NCBI GenBank assembly: GCA_964435235.1
Contig: CAYSXZ010000024.1
Span: 1-21,455, forward strand
Reading direction: 5' to 3'
Origin: JAVZJR01 sp964435235
GTDB taxonomy: Archaea > Micrarchaeota > Micrarchaeia > Anstonellales > Bilamarchaeaceae
DNA length: 21,455 bases
The first letter of the stretch is position 1. Every line of letters begins with the position of its first letter. Made by a program: the position numbers and the translations under genes. The notes beneath the pieces are model-generated. The model was not told the origin of the DNA, did not search any database, and was given only the letters and a program-made list of their open reading frames with translations. Shown here piece by piece: positions 12,423 through 19,789 of this stretch.

Positions 12423-13217
12423 ATGGACCTTCAAACATATGTGTTGTTAGTCGCAGTTATAGCACTGGCTTATTCTTGTCTTACTCGATATATCCAGCAA
12501 AAAATGATCGATAAAAACGAGGTAGAGGCTGTACAGAAGGAATCAAAGGCATTAAACGAGGAATATAAGAAAGCCGCAGCGCGCAATGACAAGAAAGAGA
12601 TGGATAGAATAATGCAGAAGCAATTAGAACTACTGCCAAGAATAAATAGAATGATGCTCATGCAACTTAAACCGATGATCGTAATCCTTGTCTTTTTCGC
12701 TGGGTTTATGTACATAGTAAATCATCTTAACCCATTAGTATCTGATGACATTGTTGTGATATTAACAGATGACGGAAATAGTTGCGACGAGGTCTCACGA
12801 GACGGCATCTTTTCTGGTTGCTATGAAATAAAGGATGGGAATCCTGGAAAATGGACTTATACCGCTGTAGCATTTAGCGGTCAAAACAAGATAGCTTCGA
12901 ATCAAACGTATTTTTACTATATTAGAGAAGACGATGACAAATATATTGAAATCGGAACAGGTTTATCTATGGGTATTAGTACTGATAAGAAGACCTATAT
13001 GCCTGGAGAGACGGTAAAGCTTTATGCTACAGCACCTCCAGATGTTACAAGTGTAAACGCAGTGCTCGATAATGGTACGTGGTTCTATGTAGACCTTCCA
13101 TTCAGGTTGCCATTATTCAACGTTCAGCGCATTTACCAACCTTATTGGTGGTTCATATTAATGTCTTTTATATTTAGCATCATCCTTTCATTCATTCTAG
13201 GAAGAATTAAGAAATAG
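12423..13217 (+). CDS. DUF106 (archaeal EMC3/TMCO1, YidC-Oxa1 superfamily) membrane protein with an extracytoplasmic Ig-like insert
   Basis: DUF106 proteins are archaeal members of the Oxa1/YidC insertase superfamily, thought to help insert membrane proteins. The 264 residues contain TM1 (about 4-20), a cytoplasmic coiled coil (25-80, EAVQKESKALNEEYKKAAAR then NDKKEMDRIM), TM2 (83-100), and TM3 (241-260), after the family text DLPFRLPLF. Typical members are near 170-180 residues. Here about 110 extra residues (108-218) lie between TM2 and TM3. They have two Cys (C121, C133), a beta pattern, and the Ig/MG2-like string TYMPGETVKLYATAPPDVTS. That insert should face outside. cmk starts 8 bases after the stop, in the adk/DUF106/cmk/cbf5 order usual in archaea. 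Confidence 0.88.
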   Translation: MDLQTYVLLVAVIALAYSCLTRYIQQKMIDKNEVEAVQKESKALNEEYKKAAARNDKKEMDRIMQKQLELLPRINRMMLMQLKPMIVILVFFAGFMYIVNHLNPLVSDDIVVILTDDGNSCDEVSRDGIFSGCYEIKDGNPGKWTYTAVAFSGQNKIASNQTYFYYIREDDDKYIEIGTGLSMGISTDKKTYMPGETVKLYATAPPDVTSVNAVLDNGTWFYVDLPFRLPLFNVQRIYQPYWWFILMSFIFSIILSFILGRIKK

Positions 13218-13225
13218 GTGATTTT

Positions 13226-13765
13226 ATGATAATCGCAGTGTGGGGATACACTGGTTCTGGAAAAAACACGCTTGGCAAACTCATTGCAGAAAGACTAGGA
13301 TATAAGCTTGTCTGCCCCACTTTCAAAGATCTCGCGAAACAGCGGGGCATCTCACTTATGGAATTGCAGAAAATGGCTGAAAGGGACCACAATATAGATA
13401 AAAAATTTGATGAGCTTCTCAAGAAAGAAACTGCGGGTGGAAATTGCGTCGTGACGACATGGCTTGGTCCATGGATGGTAAACGCTGATGTAAGGATAAA
13501 GCTAGCTGTATCTGATAGAACAAGGGCTGAAAGAGTTGCCAAAAGAGATGGCATAAGTTTTGATGAGGCCTTGAAACATGTCAGAGAGCGAGACCACAAT
13601 AATATAGAACGTTATAAAGCGATATATGGGATAGATATAAATGATGAGAAGATCTTTGATGCTATTCTAGATGGCGAACATAGCACCCCAAAAGAACTTC
13701 TTGAGATGGCTATGAAAGTAATCGAAAAAAAGATGGGCAGTGGTAGAAGTGAAAAACATAGATGA
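13226..13765 (+). CDS. cmk: Cytidylate kinase, archaeal type
   Basis: It phosphorylates CMP/dCMP to the diphosphate. The 179 residues match archaeal CMP kinases: an N-terminal P-loop, a PTFKDLAKQRGISLMELQ segment equivalent to G-IFRELA-ERGMSLEEF, a CVVTTWLGPWMVNADVRIKL segment equivalent to EGRLA-WM---ADLKI-L, and the lid RTRAERVAKRDG. The Walker A reads GYTGSGKNT (7-15), with Asn14 where Ser/Thr normally contacts Mg. A GGTGA SD lies four bases before the ATG. Its last 26 bases overlap the start of cbf5 in another frame, which implies translational coupling. The DUF106-cmk-cbf5 order supports the call even though the motif is unusual. Confidence 0.9.
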   Translation: MIIAVWGYTGSGKNTLGKLIAERLGYKLVCPTFKDLAKQRGISLMELQKMAERDHNIDKKFDELLKKETAGGNCVVTTWLGPWMVNADVRIKLAVSDRTRAERVAKRDGISFDEALKHVRERDHNNIERYKAIYGIDINDEKIFDAILDGEHSTPKELLEMAMKVIEKKMGSGRSEKHR

Positions 13766-14627
13766 ATTGCTTGACAACAGTATTGTAATAATAAACAAAC
13801 CACCTGGCCAGACGAGTCATGAAATAACTTCCTTTGTTAAAAAAATAACAGGTGCAAAACGCGCTGGACATGCAGGAACGCTGGATCCAGAGGTAAGTGG
13901 AGTATTGCCGATTGCATTAGGAAGGGCGACTAAGCTACTCGAATATATTGCTGGAAAAAATAAAACATACATCGGGATAATCAAATTTAAGAATGAGAAA
14001 ATAACGGATGACGAGATAAAGAAACTATTCGAAGAATTTACTGGCGAGATAAAACAAACACCGCCAAAGATGAGCGCTGTTAAAAAAGTTCCGCGCAAAC
14101 GGCATATCCATTACATAAAATTTCTTGAGAGGAAAGGAAGGCTTGTTTTGTTTGAAACAAAGGTCGATGCTGGAACATACATTCGGACGCTTTGCGAGGA
14201 TATCGGAAAGAGATGCGGAGGCGCTCGGATGGAGGAACTTCGCAGGATCGCAGTAGGAAGGATAAATGAAAGCGAAGCTGTGACAGTGCAAGACCTTATA
14301 GATGCTGTGTGGAGTTGGAAGGAAGAGAGGAACGATAAAGAATTGTTAAGGATGCTAAAAAAACCTGAATATTATATTGACGCTAAAAAAATTTTTGTAA
14401 AGGACAGCGCTGTTCCAACACTTCTTTCGGGTGCTCAACTGATGGCACCCGGAGTGAAGGAGGTAGATAAAGGGATAACAAAGGGCGAGATTGTTGCGCT
14501 TTATTCGGAAGGGAGAGAATTCATCGGTATGGGGAGAGCTCTTTTCGATGGAAAGGAGATAGCATCCAAAAAGCATGGGCAGGTAGTAAAGATAGAGAGA
14601 ATTCAAATGAGTAGATCCCTGCATTAA
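13740..14627 (+). CDS. cbf5: tRNA/rRNA pseudouridine synthase Cbf5 (TruB family, H/ACA RNP catalytic subunit)
   Basis: Cbf5 makes pseudouridine 55 in tRNA and is the catalytic subunit of H/ACA guide RNPs. It has 295 residues. The catalytic motif is GHAGTLDPEVSGVLPIALGR with Asp49. Substrate and fold text includes INKPPGQTSHE at the start, PPKMSAVKKVPR (Y-to-V variant region) and DAGTYIRTLCEDIG. A C-terminal PUA domain covers about residues 212-288 (YIDAKKIFVKDSAVPTLLSG then APGV, GEIVALYSEG, IGMGRA). The start used is GTG 13740, inside cmk; a GTG at 13749 is possible and would drop three residues. It ends convergently with nth, sharing four bases. Confidence 0.95.
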   Translation: MVEVKNIDELLDNSIVIINKPPGQTSHEITSFVKKITGAKRAGHAGTLDPEVSGVLPIALGRATKLLEYIAGKNKTYIGIIKFKNEKITDDEIKKLFEEFTGEIKQTPPKMSAVKKVPRKRHIHYIKFLERKGRLVLFETKVDAGTYIRTLCEDIGKRCGGARMEELRRIAVGRINESEAVTVQDLIDAVWSWKEERNDKELLRMLKKPEYYIDAKKIFVKDSAVPTLLSGAQLMAPGVKEVDKGITKGEIVALYSEGREFIGMGRALFDGKEIASKKHGQVVKIERIQMSRSLH

Positions 14628-15271
14628 TATTGATAATAAGCGCAGATACCTCTTATTTTACATTCTTTGCATTTTGGATTTCTTGGCAAGCAAACAGTCT
14701 GACCATAAGCGACCATTGCGCGGTTTACCTTATGCCAAAGGCTAGGCGACACGAGCTTCATCAGCGCCTCTTCTGTCTGCTCAGGCTTTTTTGTTTTCAC
14801 CCAACCAAGTCGATTGCTTATGCGATGAACATGTGTGTCTACCGGTATCCTATTCTTACCAAAAACATGAAGGAGAACAACGTTTGCTACCTTCCTACCC
14901 ACACCAGGAATTTTCATCAAGCTGTCGTAATCGCTCGGCACCTTTCCATCAAATTCTTCAACAATCATTCTCGCTGCGTTAACAATATACCTTGCTTTCT
15001 GCCTGTAGAATCCAACTCCGTAGATTATCTTCTCAACTTCTTTTACATCTGCCTTCGCAAGTCTATGAACGGTTGGGTATTTTTTGAAGAGTTTTTTACA
15101 TATCGCAATAGTTGTAGCGTCCTTTGTTCTTGCTGAGAGTATAGAAAAAATCAGCGAGCGATAAGGATTGCCGTGTACAAGCTCTCCGACAGAAAATACC
15201 TCTGCACCTCTATCTTTCGCTTCTCTAAGCATGAGGTTTAAGACCTTTGATACAAATTTGCGTTTCATCAT
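14624..15271 (-). CDS. nth: Endonuclease III (DNA glycosylase/AP lyase)
   Basis: It removes oxidised pyrimidines from DNA and cuts the abasic site. Its 215 residues are typical. The helix-hairpin-helix MKIPGVGRKVANVVL (119-133) carries catalytic Lys127, and VDTHVHRISNRLG (144-156) carries catalytic Asp145. The 4Fe-4S loop has the exact C-x6-C-x2-C-x5-C spacing (C194, C201, C204, C210). SLIFSILSARTKDATT matches the usual LL-LSAQ-TD---N segment, with Ala-Arg in place of Ala-Gln. The MM start at 15271 has no clear SD. It begins 13 bases after the end of the Cys-rich lipoprotein on the same strand, which is probably chance operon structure. Confidence 0.96.
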   Translation of the reverse strand: MMKRKFVSKVLNLMLREAKDRGAEVFSVGELVHGNPYRSLIFSILSARTKDATTIAICKKLFKKYPTVHRLAKADVKEVEKIIYGVGFYRQKARYIVNAARMIVEEFDGKVPSDYDSLMKIPGVGRKVANVVLLHVFGKNRIPVDTHVHRISNRLGWVKTKKPEQTEEALMKLVSPSLWHKVNRAMVAYGQTVCLPRNPKCKECKIRGICAYYQY

Positions 15272-15284
15272 AATGCTACTCAGT

Positions 15285-16940
15285 TTATCTTACCCAGCTG
15301 TCGCACCAACCATCGTGGCAGGTGCCGAGACAATTTATGCTTTCATTATTTACATCGTATCCTGTACAATAATATTCTATTAAAGTCGAGTTACCACCAA
15401 CGCAGTGATCTTTATAACTACGTCCTCCCTTTCCAACACTTCCTTTAATTCCTGGGTAGTTTCCGAGATCAGTGTCTTCGCACCCTTCGACACATGCTCC
15501 ACTCGAACAGACGTAACCAAAACCGCACTCCCACGTGTGAGATGTAGCAATGTTACCGGAGCAGTAGTATTCCACCACATGGTCAGAATCAGAGCAGCGA
15601 TCGTTGTAAGCAGTATCACCGACCCATACCGAACCGTAGGTGCCTGGATTCTCTCCGCCATCTGTATCAGAGCAGCTTGCGACGCATTTTCCACCAGAAC
15701 AACTATAACCAGTTGGACAATCATATGTGGTAGACTTAACATCGCTGCCGTCGCACCAATACTCCACCACTCGCGTTCCGCTGCAATAATCGTAATAAGT
15801 AGAGGAATCACGCGTAACATGACCATATGTATATATATCCCCGCCATCTGAATCAGAACATGTGGTCACTGAGACGCATCTTCCATCGCTGCATGTATAG
15901 CCTGATGGGCATGTAAGACGATCGTGGAAAATCTCGTCGTCACTACAGTAATACTCCCCGACTGTACTGCTATCTGCACAATAATCAGTATATGTTAATC
16001 CATCTTTTGTCGTCGTTCCTTTTGTATATCTGTCTCTTCCATCATCAGAATCTTGGCATTCTGGACCTGTATATATGCATCTTCCGTCTCTGCACATATA
16101 GTTAGACGGACAGTCAAGATAACTCCAATATACCGAATTATCGCTACAATAGTACTCATAAACTTGACGTGCATTCACACAGTAATCATTATATGATACA
16201 GTTCCTTTTCTCACTGTTCCGCGTGTATATCTATCCTGACCAGCATCAGTGTCACTACATGAAAGGGCAACGCAGACCCCTCCATTGCAAGTATAGCCAG
16301 AAGCACATGGAATTGTTGTAGAAGCCAACTCTGTATCATTCTTGCAGTAATATTCAAACACGGTATTAATATCAAAGCAGTAATCGGTATAGGACTTATT
16401 ATCCTTCGTAACAGTCCCTGCGATCGATACGTCCCTTCCGCTTTCGGTATCTTCACACGGAGAAACGACGCAGATGCCATCCCTGCAGACAGTACCTGAG
16501 GGACATGGAACCACTACGGAATTTATCTCATTATTTGCGCAATAATATTCAACAACATTCTTGTCGATGCAGTAATCTGTGTAGGATATGTTTCCTTTTG
16601 TTGTCGTTCCTTTCTGAGAGAGATTATTTCCATTATCCGAATCCTCGCATGGAACAACAACGCAGGCTCCTTCTCTACAAACATAACCAGTTGGACAATC
16701 GTACACCGCACTCTTTAGTTCGTCCTTATCGCAGTAATATTCCGTCAATCGAGACGTTCCTTGACAGGAATCAACGTATGTAAGGCGATTATATGTGACA
16801 TAACCGTAATTGTATATGTTAACGCCTTTCTCGCTATCATTGCATTTTATTACTTCTTCTCGAGATTCGGATGGCGTCACGGTAATACAGCCTAAACCAA
16901 ACAGCAAAATCAGCATAGAAAACAATAATATTACTCTCAT
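15285..16940 (-). CDS. Lipoprotein with eight tandem Cys-rich repeats (about 60 residues each), surface protein
   Basis: The 551-residue precursor starts MRVILLFSMLILLFGLGCIT, a signal peptide with a GLGC lipobox (C18). From residue 33 to the end there are eight repeats of about 62-66 residues, each with about six Cys. The pattern is C-D(S/T)D-G, then G-V-K---Y-DYC, then V-EYYC, then (D)CP-GY-C--G-CV. DxDxG at each repeat start looks like a calcium-binding loop, as in thrombospondin type 3 or EF-hand-like repeats; this is inference. The last repeat is variant (CLGTCHDGWC) and closes the protein. There is no other domain and no membrane anchor besides the lipid. Similar repeats occur in DPANN surface proteins (from memory). 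The ATG lacks an SD and has a TATA at the leaderless distance. Confidence 0.88.
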   Translation of the reverse strand: MRVILLFSMLILLFGLGCITVTPSESREEVIKCNDSEKGVNIYNYGYVTYNRLTYVDSCQGTSRLTEYYCDKDELKSAVYDCPTGYVCREGACVVVPCEDSDNGNNLSQKGTTTKGNISYTDYCIDKNVVEYYCANNEINSVVVPCPSGTVCRDGICVVSPCEDTESGRDVSIAGTVTKDNKSYTDYCFDINTVFEYYCKNDTELASTTIPCASGYTCNGGVCVALSCSDTDAGQDRYTRGTVRKGTVSYNDYCVNARQVYEYYCSDNSVYWSYLDCPSNYMCRDGRCIYTGPECQDSDDGRDRYTKGTTTKDGLTYTDYCADSSTVGEYYCSDDEIFHDRLTCPSGYTCSDGRCVSVTTCSDSDGGDIYTYGHVTRDSSTYYDYCSGTRVVEYWCDGSDVKSTTYDCPTGYSCSGGKCVASCSDTDGGENPGTYGSVWVGDTAYNDRCSDSDHVVEYYCSGNIATSHTWECGFGYVCSSGACVEGCEDTDLGNYPGIKGSVGKGGRSYKDHCVGGNSTLIEYYCTGYDVNNESINCLGTCHDGWCDSWVR

Positions 16941-16956
16941 ATTGCTTTTTTGGTGG

Positions 16957-16972
16957 CAAAATTAATAAAAAC
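16957..16972. promoter_or_regulatory. Shared TATA region for divergent 16940(-) and 16995(+)
   Basis: The AT-rich ATTAATAAAA around 16961-16970 is about 26 bases from both start codons, which are 54 bases apart. Neither has an SD. This is the same arrangement as at 12395-12405. Confidence 0.5.
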
Positions 16973-16994
16973 ATTTCTAACCATATGTTATTAC

Positions 16995-17021
16995 ATGAAA
17001 TTTAATAAAATAAAACTTTAT
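16995..17021 (+). repeat. Direct repeat, copy 1 (5' end of lipoprotein gene)
   Basis: These 27 bases from the ATG are identical to 18034-18060, and the base before them also matches. Identity falls to roughly two thirds over the next 40 bases and then ends, so the repeat is a duplicated gene start. Confidence 0.9.
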
Positions 17022-17075
17022 CTCGAAAAACTGCTAAGAGTCATCGCTATGGGTCTTGCGCAGGTGATTGCTTGA
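16995..17075 (+). pseudogene. 26-codon ORF: truncated duplicate of the 18034 lipoprotein signal peptide, or a leader peptide
   Basis: The encoded peptide MKFNKIKLYLEKLLRVIAMG then LAQVIA parallels the signal peptide MKFNKIKLYAEKPLGVITIA of the gene at 18034, but stops before any lipobox. It has its own TATA at the leaderless distance. Its stop TGA overlaps the TTG start of the next gene (TTGA), and the GGTGA SD of that gene lies inside it. It is either the remnant of a duplicated lipoprotein whose remainder was replaced, or a translated leader coupled to the downstream gene. A one-base frameshift near its end would join the leader to a GDC text and the 289-residue protein, making a possible lipoprotein. 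Confidence 0.6.
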
Positions 17076-17941
17076 AGAAGAAAGTAGGAGTCGAGAAAGA
17101 AAGGTGTGGTAAAACGGCGTCTAAACCATCAAAATGTGAGATGGCTAGGTTGAAACTGCTTCCCGAAGGGATGGCACGTAACCAAGAGGAAAAATTCACG
17201 TTGCTTGGGTTATTAAGGGCGGAAGGAAAACTCGAGTTGCTAACAGAACCTATCTATGTGGTACCTGATAAACTAAATAGCCTATACGAGAGCTTGCGAA
17301 ACTTAAGCGATAGAGAATATGCAATTCTAATAGAAAATAACATAATCAAGAATCCTTCCATAAAGGCAGAACTTCTCGCAGAGTTTGCTTATGCACATGT
17401 AGTAGTTGGAAACGAACAAAAAGAGAACTCGGTGATTCAAGAGGGCGACAGTATTTACAAAGAAGCATTAAGGCTAGCCAAAAGCATAGGAGATAAACAA
17501 TTAATATCTTCGATAGAAACTTTAATGAAGAAAAAATATATACCAAACGACGAAGAAGCGCAAAAACCTAGAGCGATGGTATGCGATGTTGTGGAATTAA
17601 TAGGTGGATTTGATGATTTTTATGATGGGTGCATCGATGATGTCCTAAACGGCATGCCGCCATCAAGAAGCGACTCCTCTAAGATATCAAATTACATATC
17701 AAATATTCGTAGTGAAATAAATAAATTGGAAAATAAAACAACAAGGGCTGAGCTTCTTTTAGAGCTCGCAAAATTATGCGCAAAACTTGGAAAATCCTAC
17801 AGCAGCGAATACATAAAAATTGCGGAAGATTTACGCTCAGAGGCATTGTCGCTTGCCAAGGAGAGCGGGAATGAACGTTTCCTCTCGTCGTTATCAGAAT
17901 CATGCGCTGAGGAAGAAGAAGGATCATGTGCAATGAACTAA
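17072..17941 (+). CDS. Helical-repeat (TPR-like) protein, function unknown
   Basis: This 289-residue protein starts at TTG 17072, four bases after a GGTGA SD and overlapping the stop of the 26-codon leader ORF. Two regions resemble each other: AELLAEFAYAHVVVGN with IYKEALRLAKSIGDKQLISS (about 100-150), and AELLLELAKLCAKLGK with LRSEALSLAKESGNERFLSS (about 225-275). Each looks like a TPR-like helix pair, so an internal duplication is likely. A Met-Pro-Pro linker with acidic FDDFYDGCIDDV lies between. No signal peptide is present in this frame, although its neighbours are secreted. I cannot assign a function. Confidence 0.75.
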   Translation: MKKKVGVEKERCGKTASKPSKCEMARLKLLPEGMARNQEEKFTLLGLLRAEGKLELLTEPIYVVPDKLNSLYESLRNLSDREYAILIENNIIKNPSIKAELLAEFAYAHVVVGNEQKENSVIQEGDSIYKEALRLAKSIGDKQLISSIETLMKKKYIPNDEEAQKPRAMVCDVVELIGGFDDFYDGCIDDVLNGMPPSRSDSSKISNYISNIRSEINKLENKTTRAELLLELAKLCAKLGKSYSSEYIKIAEDLRSEALSLAKESGNERFLSSLSESCAEEEEGSCAMN

Positions 17942-18000
17942 AGGTCGATCTATGGATTTCTTATTGTATAAAACGCGTAAAGACGCCTTTAACAACAAAT

Positions 18001-18012
18001 GTTTTATAAACC
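18001..18012 (+). promoter_or_regulatory. TATA box for the 18034 lipoprotein
   Basis: GTTTTATAAACC is centred about 26 bases before the ATG at 18034. There is no SD, so the transcript is probably leaderless. Confidence 0.55.
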
Positions 18013-18033
18013 TATGCACCGAATTATTAGTTC

Positions 18034-18060
18034 ATGAAATTTAATAAAATAAAACTTTAT
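18034..18060 (+). repeat. Direct repeat, copy 2 (5' end of lipoprotein gene)
   Basis: Identical over 27 bases to 16995-17021. It forms the beginning of the complete lipoprotein gene and is the likely parent copy. Confidence 0.9.
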
Positions 18061-18654
18061 GCCGAGAAGCCGTTGGGGGTCATCACTATAGCCCTTGCAC
18101 TTAAGTTCTCAGGCTGTGGGTCGGTACTGAACGAAGGACTTTGTAACACCAAAGCAACAGAGATTGTGTATTGCGATCTGTGCGGAGTTCAAAGCATACA
18201 CAACAAACACCAGCAGAACGAACTTTTTTCTGTAGAGAAAGGAGATGCAGAATTTACAAATAGCAATGGAGACGTTGTTTGGGGCGTGATGAATTTTAAA
18301 ATAAAGAAAAAGGATGTTTTTCTTGATTTCCTGAAAAGAAATTATAAGAGGCTTCCTAAGAAACTTTTTGCAGCTGATGAAATAATCGTAAGAGGAAACG
18401 TTGCCCAAGCTGCAGTTAATGGCGAGGCTACCGAGAACCAATTGACAGCCAGAAAAAAATTTATTCCTTTAGGAGGGGAGCACATTGTTTTTATTAAGTA
18501 TAGAATAGGAAAGAAATGGAAAGAAACGAGCATTCCGATTTCTACATGTATTAATCAGTTTTTCCTTGGGAAAGAGGTGTCAGAAGCGAGGAAGAAATTG
18601 ATTGAAGATGGAGTAATTGATCCAAAGAGTGATTGCGGAACAACATCAAAATAA
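18034..18654 (+). CDS. Secreted lipoprotein, function unknown
   Basis: This 206-residue precursor has a basic N-terminus, a short hydrophobic stretch VITIALALKFSGC and a lipobox-like FSGC (C28). The mature part has a Cys cluster (C37, CDLC around 47-50), a strand-rich middle (DAEFTNSNGDVVWGVMNFKI and GGEHIVFIKYRIGKKW) and further Cys near the C-terminus (ISTCIN, DCGTT). I do not recognise the family. Its first 27 bases are repeated before the 17072 gene. It lies between two other uncharacterised genes in a surface-protein region, and the following gene has a SGCG motif of the same type. Confidence 0.75.
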   Translation: MKFNKIKLYAEKPLGVITIALALKFSGCGSVLNEGLCNTKATEIVYCDLCGVQSIHNKHQQNELFSVEKGDAEFTNSNGDVVWGVMNFKIKKKDVFLDFLKRNYKRLPKKLFAADEIIVRGNVAQAAVNGEATENQLTARKKFIPLGGEHIVFIKYRIGKKWKETSIPISTCINQFFLGKEVSEARKKLIEDGVIDPKSDCGTTSK

Positions 18655-18731
18655 CACAAGATTACATTTTTTAATTTTCTATTTGTATGCTTCTACTAAC
18701 ACATTCAAAAAATAATGATGGGGTGGGAATA

Positions 18732-19754
18732 ATGAAATTAAAAAAGAATGCAGAAGATTTAAGAAAGGATTGGGTGGGAAAGGAAGGTGTAAAAGAGAAA
18801 AACTCTCTTAAGATAATAGGGGAAAAGTATAAGCAAGGGCTTTTAGAAGAAAAACCTTTAGAAAAAACAGAAAAAGAAGGCGACGATAAAAAAACAAAGA
18901 TTGAGGAAAAGAAAAAGAAGCTCGGACTTGTAAAGGCGCTCGTTCTGTCAACAGGATTTGCACTCAGCAGTGCAAGCGGCTGCGGGGACGAAATTTATAA
19001 CTACTACTATAATTGTCCTGATGCACAAACACAACAAGATGCCGTTCACGAGGAAGATGCTGCTGAAGTTCAAGAAGATGCTGAGATGGAAACGGATATT
19101 CCTGAAGAAGTATCTGATGTCGTTGGAGAAGACGCAATGGAAGAGGAAGTCGAATGCGTTCCAGACTTATCTCCTCCAACATGCGATCCAAGCGAGCCGG
19201 TTGCAGAAGGAGTTATAAGTCGTGAGAAGTCACTTGAAGTAGGTGGTATTATTTTTGAATTATTTGGCACGGAATCACAAGGCGAGGAAGCAGCAGCAAT
19301 AATTGAAGCTGTGGATGAATGCGGCAATGTTTTGAAAAGAAATAAATATTCTGAAGGAAATATAACAGAAGTGACTATCGAGGGCGCAACTTATATAGTG
19401 ACAGTGAATACTGTACATGTGTCCGAAACCAATCCGTGGGCAGATGTCTCTATAAAAGTAAAATGCGATAACATGTGCGAAGTAGCGAGCGGAATACTGA
19501 ACATGGGAGAATCACTGAGCTTCGGTGAATATAATATGCGACTTGATGACATAGATATAACAGAAGGGAGGCCGGCAGCAGTTGTTTCTATTTTGGATAG
19601 GAATGCGACATTCATCTATACAAGACTTAAAATACCAAAATGGGACTATGTTTACTTCGAGGGCTACAGAATACGTGCTGATGAGGTAACTGCAGGATAC
19701 ACATTTGGTGCAAAATGGGCCCAATTCACAATCTCTGGGAAGTGCAAAGAGTAA
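18732..19754 (+). CDS. Surface protein with internal hydrophobic segment, acidic linker and two tandem beta domains
   Basis: I place the start at the ATG at 18732 (MKLKKNAEDL, 340 residues), which follows a GGGTGG SD by about six bases. The ATG at 18687 would add 15 residues before that SD. About 63 strongly charged residues precede a hydrophobic segment LGLVKALVLSTGFALSSASG ending in CGD (C84), lipobox-like but unusually far from the N-terminus. An acidic linker (about 100-145) follows. Two similar beta domains then run 160-255 and 256-340, each ending in a (V/I)(K/S)-KC text (DVSIKVKC and FTISGKC). They resemble S-layer-like repeats from DPANN archaea (from memory). It probably faces outward; function is unknown. 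Confidence 0.75.
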   Translation: MKLKKNAEDLRKDWVGKEGVKEKNSLKIIGEKYKQGLLEEKPLEKTEKEGDDKKTKIEEKKKKLGLVKALVLSTGFALSSASGCGDEIYNYYYNCPDAQTQQDAVHEEDAAEVQEDAEMETDIPEEVSDVVGEDAMEEEVECVPDLSPPTCDPSEPVAEGVISREKSLEVGGIIFELFGTESQGEEAAAIIEAVDECGNVLKRNKYSEGNITEVTIEGATYIVTVNTVHVSETNPWADVSIKVKCDNMCEVASGILNMGESLSFGEYNMRLDDIDITEGRPAAVVSILDRNATFIYTRLKIPKWDYVYFEGYRIRADEVTAGYTFGAKWAQFTISGKCKE

Positions 19755-19789
19755 TTTCTTTTAAGTTTATTTTTTCCTTTCTATTCTTC
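19755..19789 (+). terminator. U-rich terminator after the 18732 gene
   Basis: Directly after the TAA the plus strand is T-rich, with runs of four to six T, as in archaeal oligo-U terminators. It overlaps the end of the convergent gene. Confidence 0.4.

Noticed and set aside
15380..15847. 155-residue minus-strand open frame in a second frame of the Cys-rich gene
   Set aside because: Shadow of the repeat-coding sequence; no start signal and no family text.
15405..15851. 148-residue open frame on the plus strand
   Set aside because: It is antisense to the Cys-rich repeat gene, has no SD or TATA, and its composition follows from the repeat on the other strand.
15285..16840. CRISPR array, because of regular spacing of similar DNA units
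   Set aside because: The repeat is about 190 bases, diverged, in frame and coding for Cys-rich domains.
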